Assembly: GCA_035528275.1 (NCBI GenBank) | Contig: DATKYV010000331.1 | Coordinates: forward strand, 1 to 12,748 | Reading direction: 5' to 3' | DNA from: DATKYV01 sp035528275 | Lineage (GTDB): Bacteria; Acidobacteriota; Terriglobia; UBA7540 | DNA length: 12,748 nt | Shown: positions 7,720 to 12,748 of the stretch, piece after piece | Layout of the letters: every line of letters starts with the position of its first letter | How positions within the stretch are numbered: the first letter of the stretch is position 1 | Position numbers and translations under genes: made by a program | The notes under the pieces: model-generated | What the model was told of the DNA's origin: nothing | Database searches by the model: none | What the model saw: only the letters and a program-made list of their open reading frames with translations

Positions 7720-7850
7720 CTAGCAGGTTGCTGAAAAACCGTAGCGGCTCCGGCCTGCCGGAGCCAAACCTCGTCTTGGAATGATCGGACTTATGGCGGG
7801 ATGAACCCGCCGCTACAAAGCACGAACCCGCTATTTCAGCAACCCGCTAG
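7720..7850. repeat. 131-bp palindromic intergenic element (REP/MITE-like)
   Basis: Terminal arms of 17 bp, CTAGCAGGTTGCTGAAA (7720-7736) and TTTCAGCAACCCGCTAG (7834-7850), are inverted repeats with a single mismatch. Inside, GTAGCGG (7741-7747) is matched inversely by CCGCTAC (7810-7816). Two independent hairpins fill the core: GGCTCCGGC-CT-GCCGGAGCC (7746-7765) and GGCGGG-ATGAA-CCCGCC (7795-7811). No reading frame of note is present, so this is a non-autonomous repeat, possibly mobile or folding in RNA. The right arm overlaps the end of ilvC and contains its stop codon. Confidence 0.75.
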
Positions 7851-8881
7851 CGTCGGGCCTGTGCCTGCGCTGCGGTTGCCTCGCCCTTGGCGGTTTGAAT
7901 CCAGGGCATCATCCTGCGCAGCTCGCTGCCGACTTTTTCGATCAAATGCTCGGCGGCCTGGGCGCGCATGGCTTCAAAATTCTTCCGGCCCTGCGCATTC
8001 TCGTCCATCCACTCGCGGGCGAAACTACCGTCCTGAACGGCAGCGAGAATCTTCTTCATCGTTTCACGGACATGGTCGTCGATAACCACCGGCCCGCGGG
8101 TGAAGTCTCCGTACTCGGCCGTATCGCTCACCGAGTAGCGCATGTATTTGATACCGCCCTGGTAGATGAGGTCCACGATGAGCTTCAACTCGTGCAGGCA
8201 CTCGAAGTAGGCAATTTCCGGCTGGTAGCCTGCCGCGACCAGGGTTTCAAATCCCCCCTTGATGAGCGCCGTCACCCCGCCGCACAACACCACTTGCTCC
8301 CCGAAAAGGTCGGTTTCGGTCTCTTCCTTAAACGTGGTCCGGATGACGCCCGCCTTCAGGCAGCCAACGCCTTTGCCGTAGGCGAGACCGATCTTCTCCG
8401 CCTGCCCCGAGGCGTCCTGCTCGACGGCCAGCAATCCCGGTACGCCGATACCCTCCACGAAAAGCTCGCGCATGCGGTGCCCCGGGCACTTGGGAGCGAT
8501 CATGATGACGTCCACGGTGGGCGGCGGGACGATGAACTTGTAGTGAATGTTGAAGCCGTGCGCGAAGAGCAGCGCTTTGCCCGGACCGAGCTGAGGCTCG
8601 ATCTGTTCTCTGTAGATCTTAGCCTGTACCGGGTCGGGGACGAGGAGGGCCATCAGGTCGCCGCGCCGCGTAGCCTCTGCTGCATCGTAGACCTCGAACC
8701 CTGCCTCTTTAGCCTTGGCGAAAGGCGGAGAGCCGGGCAGCTCCCCGACGATGACTTTGAGCCCGCTGTCCCTCAAGTTTAGAGCGTGGGCGTGTCCTTG
8801 ACTGCCATACCCGATGATGGCGATCGTTTTTCCTGAAAAACTCTCTAGATCCCCATCTGCTTCGTAATAAACCTTGGCCAT
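7847..8881 (-). CDS. ilvC: Ketol-acid reductoisomerase, class I
   Basis: The enzyme isomerises and reduces acetolactate or acetohydroxybutyrate to the dihydroxy acid, the second step of valine/isoleucine synthesis, using Mg2+ and a nicotinamide cofactor. The 344-residue length fits class I. The Rossmann motif G-Y-G-S-Q-G is at 24-29 and H108 lies in F-A-H-G-F. The metal ligands D191 and E195 (D-L-F-G-E) and E227 and E231 (E-C-L-H-E) are present, as is S252 in S-V-S-D-T-A-E. The cofactor loop at 46-54 reads G-E-L-P-G-S-P-P-F and lacks the usual Arg and second Ser. The ATG at 8881 is chosen because AGGAGGAGG lies directly upstream and the protein then starts M-A-K-V-Y-Y; the frame stays open further upstream without homology. 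It is 106 bases after the ilvN-like gene. Its stop codon lies inside the arm of the palindromic element. Confidence 0.96.
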   Translation of the reverse strand: MAKVYYEADGDLESFSGKTIAIIGYGSQGHAHALNLRDSGLKVIVGELPGSPPFAKAKEAGFEVYDAAEATRRGDLMALLVPDPVQAKIYREQIEPQLGPGKALLFAHGFNIHYKFIVPPPTVDVIMIAPKCPGHRMRELFVEGIGVPGLLAVEQDASGQAEKIGLAYGKGVGCLKAGVIRTTFKEETETDLFGEQVVLCGGVTALIKGGFETLVAAGYQPEIAYFECLHELKLIVDLIYQGGIKYMRYSVSDTAEYGDFTRGPVVIDDHVRETMKKILAAVQDGSFAREWMDENAQGRKNFEAMRAQAAEHLIEKVGSELRRMMPWIQTAKGEATAAQAQARR

Positions 8882-8987
8882 TCCTCCTCCTAATTGTTTG
8901 TCGAAGATAGGTACCTGACGAAGACGCGCCGCAGCCGCGTGCAGGGTGGGAGCCGGAGACCCTGACTCATCGGGAATCGAGCGCGAC

Positions 8988-9473
8988 CTAGGAGGCCCGC
9001 GCGACTGCCAGTTCCGGATGCAGCACGCTCCGGGACGTACGGACGCGGGCAAAGGGCAGAAATTCCGGTCGGCCGAAAGCCGCGGAAGTCGAGCGGGGAA
9101 ACTTCTCCGCTGGAATTTCCAGAAGATACTTCCCGTGGCTGGCAAAGACCAGCTTCGATTCCGGAACCGTCTCGAGAAATCGCGTGACACTCGAGGAGTC
9201 CGCCTCCGAATCGATGAACACGAAGGAGGCCTTTCCCGCCGGCTCGTGCCGGTAATAAGTGATGTGGTGGACGCCCTCAGTGCGGCGAAGATAATTGAAG
9301 ATGTGCTCCACATCGGCCTCCGGGGTCTCTACCAGGGCAATGATGGAATATCCCAGGGGCCGCGCCGCCATGGCCAGAGTTGCGATCTTCACTCCCTTGC
9401 GGCGAAAAATGTTCATCAGCCGGCAAGTGGAGATCGGGTCTTCGTTGGTTTCAAGAGCCATCAGCCACTGCAT
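8988..9473 (-). CDS. ilvN: Acetolactate synthase small subunit-like ACT protein
   Basis: The 161-residue protein sits between ilvB and ilvC, where the regulatory subunit of acetolactate synthase belongs. Residues 4-77 form an ACT domain: a strand M-A-L-E-T-N, N-E-D-P-I-S-T-C-R-L-M-N-I-F-R-R-K-G-V-K-I helix and loop, then Y-S-I-I-A-L-V-E. This matches IlvN/IlvM, in which ACT dimers bind valine and activate the catalytic subunit. The C-terminal half (78-161) does not show the usual IlvN C-terminal domain pattern (R-T-G near the end) and ends in an Arg/Ser-rich tail. The ATG at 9473 has GAGGAG six bases upstream. The gene starts 50 bases after the ilvB stop, so an operon ilvB-ilvN-ilvC is likely. 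The ACT identity is good; the assignment to IlvN rests partly on context, and ilvH would be an equal symbol. Confidence 0.8.
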   Translation of the reverse strand: MQWLMALETNEDPISTCRLMNIFRRKGVKIATLAMAARPLGYSIIALVETPEADVEHIFNYLRRTEGVHHITYYRHEPAGKASFVFIDSEADSSSVTRFLETVPESKLVFASHGKYLLEIPAEKFPRSTSAAFGRPEFLPFARVRTSRSVLHPELAVARAS

Positions 9474-9523
9474 GTCGCACTCCTCAAACTCAATTGCAGG
9501 GGGCTGCTCACCCCACCGCCCCT

Positions 9524-11278
9524 CTAAACTGCCCAGAGGTCGTCCAGAATCTCTTCCTCCACCAGAACGCGCGGTGGCTCCACCACCATCTCCGCCAGCG
9601 ACGCCCCCGGGGGAACAATGGGATAGACGTTTTCCGCCGGGTCCACCCAGAAATCGATCAGGCGCGGTTCGCGGTCGCTCAGGAAATCCCGCACCGCGTC
9701 CACGACGTCCGTTCGATGCTCGACGCGGGCGCCACGAATCCCGTAAGACTCCGCCAGCTTGGCGAAGTCGGGGGCGAAATTCAGGTCAGTGTCGCAATAC
9801 CTTTTCTCGAAGAAGATCTCCTGCCACTGGCGGACCATCCCCAGCGCGCGGTTGTTGATGATGGCAATCTTCACCGGCACGCGGTACTGCGCCACGGTGG
9901 CCAAGTCGTTCAGCGTCATCTGGAACCCGCCGTCGCCCACGATGGCGATCACCTGGCGGTCGGGGAAACCCAATTGCGCCCCCATCGCCGCCGGAAAACC
10001 GTAGCCCATCGATCCCAGCCCGCTCGAGGAGAGCCAAGTGCGCGGCCTGTTGAAGCTGCAGAACTGCGCGGCCCACATCTGGTGCTGGCCGACGTCCACA
10101 GAAATGACGGCGTCTTCGTCGGCGTGGCGCGACAGGGTCTCGATGACGTACTGCGGCTTCACCGTGTTGGCGTACTTGTCGTAGGTGAGGGGGTGTTCGG
10201 CGCGCCAGCTCTCGATCCGTTGCAGCCACTGTTGCCGCCCCTCGTGCGCCGCCGTCTTTCCCTGGCGGATCCGCTGCTTCAGTTCGTCGAGGAGGGCGCG
10301 CAGGGCGTCCCCCGCGTCCCCGACGATTGCCTGGTCCACGTGGACGTTCTTGTTGATCTCCGAGGGGTCCACGTCGAAGTGAATCTTCTTGGCATTCGAG
10401 GCGAAGTCCTTCAGCCGGGCGGTGACGCGGTCGTCAAAACGCGCGCCCACGGCGATCAGGAGATCGCAGTAGGAGATGGCTAGGTTGGTGGCGTAGGAGC
10501 CGTGCATCCCCAGCATCCCAAGCGAGAGCGGGTGGCGGGACGGGAACGCCCCGAGACCCATCAGCGTGGTGGTGACCGGGATGTGGGCCAGTTCGGCGAG
10601 TTCGCGTACCTCCTGCCAGGCGTTCGAAGAGATCGCCCCGCCCCCCACGTAGAGGACCGCGCGGCGGCTCTCCAGGATCATTTCCGCTGCTTGCTCGATA
10701 TCCTGGTCGGTCCACTCGCGGATTCTCTCCGGGCGCTCGGATTCGGCGACGTCAGGGTAGACGGGTTCCGCCCGGTCCATGAGCACGCTCTTCGGCAGGT
10801 CCACAAGCACCGGGCCCGGGCGCCCAGAGACCGCGGCCTTGAAGGCTCGCTGGATCACCGAGGGGATATCGGCCGCCGAACGGATCAGGAACGATTGCTT
10901 GGTGCAGGGAAGGCTGATGCCAATGGTGTCGGCCTCCTGAAAAGCGTCCTTGCCGATCATGGCCGCGGGCACTTGGCCGGTGAGGGCGACGACGGGAATG
11001 GAATCCATCATCGCGGAGGTGAGGCCGGTGATCAGGTTTGTTGCCCCCGGCCCGGAAGTCCCCAGGCATACGCCGGGCTTTCCGGTGACGCGGGCGTAGC
11101 CATCGGCCGCAAACGCCGCCGCCTGTTCGTGACGCACCAGGAGGTGGCGGATGCTGGCACTGTAAAGCGCGTCGTAGAGGGGAAGAACCGCGCCGCCAGG
11201 CAGGCCGAAGAACACCTCCACCTTTTGCCGGCTGAGGCTCTCGAGAAGAATCTCCGATCCTGAGAAAATCTTTCCCAT
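9524..11278 (-). CDS. ilvB: Acetolactate synthase, large catalytic subunit
   Basis: This thiamine-diphosphate enzyme condenses two pyruvates to acetolactate, or pyruvate and 2-oxobutyrate to acetohydroxybutyrate, the first shared step of valine, leucine and isoleucine synthesis. The 584-residue protein is full length. The N-terminal PYR domain has G-L-P-G-G-A-V-L-P-L-Y-D-A-L and the catalytic Glu at E51 (R-H-E-Q), then G-T-S-G-P-G-A-T-N. The central FAD-binding-type domain has G-A-R-F-D-D-R-V-T. The C-terminal PP domain carries the ThDP/Mg motif G-D-G at 448-450 through N-N at 475-476. I chose the ATG at 11278 (M-G-K-I-F); the frame extends 13 codons upstream but into the predicted operator. 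The ribosome binding site is weak (GAGAG). ilvI would be an equivalent symbol. It leads the ilvBNC cluster from its own promoter. Confidence 0.97.
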   Translation of the reverse strand: MGKIFSGSEILLESLSRQKVEVFFGLPGGAVLPLYDALYSASIRHLLVRHEQAAAFAADGYARVTGKPGVCLGTSGPGATNLITGLTSAMMDSIPVVALTGQVPAAMIGKDAFQEADTIGISLPCTKQSFLIRSAADIPSVIQRAFKAAVSGRPGPVLVDLPKSVLMDRAEPVYPDVAESERPERIREWTDQDIEQAAEMILESRRAVLYVGGGAISSNAWQEVRELAELAHIPVTTTLMGLGAFPSRHPLSLGMLGMHGSYATNLAISYCDLLIAVGARFDDRVTARLKDFASNAKKIHFDVDPSEINKNVHVDQAIVGDAGDALRALLDELKQRIRQGKTAAHEGRQQWLQRIESWRAEHPLTYDKYANTVKPQYVIETLSRHADEDAVISVDVGQHQMWAAQFCSFNRPRTWLSSSGLGSMGYGFPAAMGAQLGFPDRQVIAIVGDGGFQMTLNDLATVAQYRVPVKIAIINNRALGMVRQWQEIFFEKRYCDTDLNFAPDFAKLAESYGIRGARVEHRTDVVDAVRDFLSDREPRLIDFWVDPAENVYPIVPPGASLAEMVVEPPRVLVEEEILDDLWAV

Positions 11279-11317
11279 AGACTCTCGCTCTTGCTGAGGA
11301 CGCCCTCTGGGGCTCAA

Positions 11318-11333
11318 TACCGACCAGTCGGTA
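11318..11333. promoter_or_regulatory. 16-bp palindromic operator over the ilvB start of transcription
   Basis: TACCGACCAGTCGGTA has perfect 7-bp arms (TACCGAC/GTCGGTA) around a 2-base centre. It lies 3 bases downstream of the predicted ilvB -10 box and 40 bases before the ilvB ATG, so a bound protein would cover the start of transcription. Size and symmetry resemble operators of TetR-family repressors. No TetR gene is in the window, so the regulator is unknown. Confidence 0.55.
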
Positions 11334-11336
11334 GGT

Positions 11337-11366
11337 AATTTACCACGGCCCCCAACGGGGCGTCAA
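11337..11366 (-). promoter_or_regulatory. Predicted ilvB promoter
   Basis: Read on the minus strand, TTGACG (11366-11361) is a five-of-six -35 box, followed by an 18-base spacer and TAAATT (11342-11337) preceded by TGG, an extended -10. An A-run directly upstream of the -35 (11377-11372) could help RNA polymerase binding. Transcription would start near 11330 with a leader of about 50 bases, too short for a classical leader-peptide attenuator or T-box. Confidence 0.55.
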
Positions 11367-11377
11367 GCCCCTTTTTT
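11357..11377 (+). terminator. Terminator-like hairpin with T-tract, plus-strand orientation
   Basis: GGGGC-GTCAA-GCCCC (11357-11371) is followed by six T. Its direction is plus, although both flanking genes are on the minus strand, so it would stop antisense transcripts leaving ilvB. It may also be incidental, because its loop coincides with the ilvB -35 box and the T-run is the A-run upstream of that promoter. Confidence 0.35.
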
Positions 11378-12353
11378 AGGCCTGGACTAGGGTGGATTTC
11401 CGGGGCGAAGCGCCCAGCCCCCTCATCGGGGGCAAGGCGATATCCGGTGGTACGGAGTTCCAGTCACGCGCTCCGGCGTTGGTGGGGCGAAAATCGCCCG
11501 CGCTCGAGCCGACGCCGCGCCGGGCAAAGCACTCGCGAACTTTCGCAACCGCCTGATCGGCATTCCCGTCCGCCAGGATGCCCACGGCGGGACCCGAGCC
11601 GCACACGAAGACCGCGAGCACGCCAGGGACTCGAACCCTCAAAGATTCCTCGAGTCCCGGGACGCGCTTCTCGCAGGTGGGAGGCAAGGGGGCGTCGGCA
11701 TCGGGAGACGTGCCATTATCGGGCCGGGCGAAGAATTCGCAGAGCGACTGAGCCCTGCTCAGATGGCCGGTAGCTTCGACAGAAGGCTTGGTCCCCGCCG
11801 GCCCGGGCCGGGCGCCATTGACCAAATGGGTTTCCGGTGTGACGACGCTCAGGACGAAATTCTCGGGCACGACGGTGCGCCGATGGGCGTGCCAAGTTCC
11901 CTCTTCGGTGCTGGCCACGAACCCGCCGAACCACGCGGCGCGCAGATTGTCTGCACGACACTCGTAGATCGAGGCAAGGTCAAACACAGTCTTCTCGTCC
12001 AGCCCCAGGCGGAACAACCAGTCGGCGGCAATGACCCCGGCGAGCACTGCGGCGGTGCTCGAGCCCAGCCCCACGCCCACCGGCACGGAACTGTAAATCT
12101 CGAAGTCGGCCCCCGTAAACTCCAGTTCCTTCAGGTGCAGCGCCGCCTGCATGGCGCGGACCACCAGGTTCGAGCAATCACGGGGCACGCGGTCACCGTT
12201 CTCGCCGAAATACCGGATGCCCACGTGGCCATCGAGACGCGGCGTCACTTTGACGTTGAGCGGAGAGTCCAGGGCCAGCGCCGCGCAATCCATCGCACTG
12301 CCAAAATTCCCCACCGTGGCCGGAACTCGAACCAGAACCGATTGGTTTCCCAT
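11376..12353 (-). CDS. thrB: Homoserine kinase (GHMP family)
   Basis: The enzyme phosphorylates L-homoserine with ATP, giving the substrate for threonine synthase. The 325-residue protein shows the GHMP kinase layout: V-P-A-T-V-G-N-F-G-S-A-M-D near 10-22, the ATP-binding loop P-V-G-V-G-L-G-S-S-T-A-A at 91-102, and the C-terminal motif C-G-S-G-P-A-V. The first motif departs from the common P-A-T-S-A-N-L-G-P-G-F-D. About 30 extra residues follow the expected end (near G-A-R-D-W), encoded by a GC-rich stretch full of hairpins. The ATG at 12353 has AAGAAGG four bases upstream. The stop is 97 bases before the ilvB ATG on the same strand, but ilvB appears to have its own promoter. Other GHMP kinases are possible in principle; the presence of thrC and aspartate kinase supports homoserine kinase. 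Confidence 0.88.
   Translation of the reverse strand: MGNQSVLVRVPATVGNFGSAMDCAALALDSPLNVKVTPRLDGHVGIRYFGENGDRVPRDCSNLVVRAMQAALHLKELEFTGADFEIYSSVPVGVGLGSSTAAVLAGVIAADWLFRLGLDEKTVFDLASIYECRADNLRAAWFGGFVASTEEGTWHAHRRTVVPENFVLSVVTPETHLVNGARPGPAGTKPSVEATGHLSRAQSLCEFFARPDNGTSPDADAPLPPTCEKRVPGLEESLRVRVPGVLAVFVCGSGPAVGILADGNADQAVAKVRECFARRGVGSSAGDFRPTNAGARDWNSVPPDIALPPMRGLGASPRKSTLVQA
11403..11433. repeat. Tandem GC hairpins inside the 3' end of thrB
   Basis: Two adjacent perfect hairpins occur here: GGGCG-AAG-CGCCC (11403-11415) and GCCCCC-TCATC-GGGGGC (11417-11433). They fall in the last codons of thrB, in the part that lies beyond the conserved kinase sequence. They may be a repeat that has extended the reading frame, or an RNA structure at the end of the thrB message. 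Confidence 0.45.
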
Positions 12354-12629
12354 GGCACCTTCTTGCGGTGCAGCGAATCGCCCGGCCCACGAAGCATTCG
12401 CGCGCCGCCAAGCGACTCGACTGCATCGTCAAGATTGGAGCCGGTTGGCGTCAATGTAAAATTCGAAATTTTTATGGAGAGGATAGAGCGCATTTATCGC
12501 CGCGCCAAATTGTCGCTGGCGGATCTTTGTGGGTTCCGCGCAATCAGCTCTAATGTTCATCTGCTGGTTTTGGCCGCGGCCGAAAGATTCCAGCCGCCAG
12601 ACGGTGGAAGTTGTGGTAGATTCCGCCGT
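12354..12629. other. Divergent intergenic region between thrB and the gene at 12630
   Basis: This 276-base gap separates thrB (leftward) from the partial gene at the right edge (rightward) and should hold both promoters. It includes an AT-rich patch at about 12454-12478 that stands out from the GC-rich surroundings and is the likeliest thrB promoter area, although I cannot pick a convincing -35/-10 pair there. Reading frames crossing the gap have no recognisable protein features. Confidence 0.4.
12614..12622 (+). promoter_or_regulatory. Extended -10 box directly before the ATG at 12630
   Basis: TGGTAGATT matches the extended -10 pattern TGnTAnAnT, with TAGATT at 12617-12622. The distance from the end of the hexamer to the ATG is seven bases, so transcription would start at or next to the A of the start codon. 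No good -35 is visible. This suggests a leaderless message. Confidence 0.4.
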
Positions 12630-12748
12630 ATGGCCGAGATCGATCAAGCCAGCCAATTGACACAACTCTGCAAGCAACTTGTGGCCGCCGGCGAAAAGCG
12701 CGCCAAGCTCAAGCTGGAATCCGCGGCGCTGGGGAAGACAGGAAAGAA
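12630..12748 (+). CDS. Partial hypothetical protein, N-terminus only
   Basis: An open frame starts at ATG 12630 and runs off the window after 39 full codons, so the end is not the real stop. The visible protein begins M-A-E-I-D-Q-A-S-Q-L-T-Q-L-C-K-Q-L and continues with an alternating Lys/Ala/Glu/Leu stretch that looks helical. There is no signal peptide, membrane segment or known motif. Coding character is supported by the absence of stops, GC-rich third positions, and an extended -10 box just before the ATG. There is no Shine-Dalgarno sequence. I cannot name a function. It is divergent from thrB. Confidence 0.5.
   Translation, partial: MAEIDQASQLTQLCKQLVAAGEKRAKLKLESAALGKTGK

Noticed and set aside
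6653..7720. Minus-strand frame spanning proC and the transposase remnant
   Set aside because: It runs out of frame with proC, is extremely Arg/Gly-rich, and shows no motif; proC in the other frame is complete.
8882..9313. Upstream extension of the ilvC reading frame
   Set aside because: The frame stays open but overlaps the ilvN-like gene in another frame. It has no homology, and the ATG at 8881 has an excellent ribosome binding site.
9380..10483. Long plus-strand frame opposite ilvB
   Set aside because: It is an antisense shadow of ilvB with low-complexity composition; ilvB itself is full length and carries all catalytic motifs.
11279..11336. Leader peptide or T-box before ilvB
   Set aside because: The predicted leader is only about 50 bases, with no Leu/Val/Ile-rich small frame and no T-box-like conserved sequence.
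436..11371. Nearly identical hairpins GGGGCGTCTAGCCCC (436-450) and GGGGCGTCAAGCCCC (11357-11371)
   Set aside because: The match is only 15 bases with simple G/C arms, the flanks are unrelated, and this can arise by chance in GC-rich DNA.
12429..12677. Minus-strand frame upstream of thrB as a possible small gene
   Set aside because: No motif or ribosome site is seen, it covers the likely promoter region, and it overlaps the start of the plus-strand gene at 12630.

Overview
This 12.7 kb stretch of GC-rich bacterial chromosome carries amino-acid biosynthesis genes. It covers parts of the aspartate-to-threonine route and the shared valine/isoleucine route. The gene sequences, weak or absent Shine-Dalgarno sites on several genes, and hairpin-rich intergenic repeats built on GTAGCGGC suggest a soil Acidobacteriota (Terriglobia-like) organism. 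That placement is inference from overall flavour, not from a marker gene.

Layout. Positions 1-721 hold no intact gene, only a decayed IS630-type transposase piece on the minus strand and then the promoter of the first gene. On the plus strand follow a LysR-type regulator (722-1642), a monofunctional aspartate kinase with two ACT modules (1715-3151), an intergenic nested inverted repeat, threonine synthase (3283-4575), and a putative lipoprotein with an Ig-like domain and a PQQ-type beta-propeller (about 4740-6644). The C-terminal end of an IS5-type transposase (minus strand, 6648-6800) lies between the lipoprotein and proC. The remaining main genes are on the minus strand, so in transcription order they run homoserine kinase thrB (12353-11376), ilvB (11278-9524), an ACT-domain ilvN-like subunit (9473-8988), ilvC (8881-7847), a 131-bp palindromic element, and proC (7680-6802). 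A new plus-strand reading frame starts at 12630 and leaves the window.

How they work together. Aspartate kinase makes aspartyl phosphate. Homoserine kinase and threonine synthase carry out the last two threonine steps. IlvB, IlvN and IlvC perform the first two steps of valine/isoleucine synthesis, for which threonine is the precursor on the isoleucine side. ProC makes proline. Homoserine dehydrogenase, aspartate-semialdehyde dehydrogenase, threonine deaminase and IlvD are not in the window. ilvBNC looks like one operon with its own promoter, and a 16-bp perfect-armed palindrome sits over the predicted transcription start.

I see no new defence, mobile or secondary-metabolite system. The most interesting signals are regulatory and structural: the ilvB operator/promoter, the palindromic intergenic elements (one supplies the ilvC stop codon), an unusual cofactor-specificity loop in IlvC, a non-standard C-terminal half in the small acetolactate synthase subunit, and a possible leaderless start at 12630.
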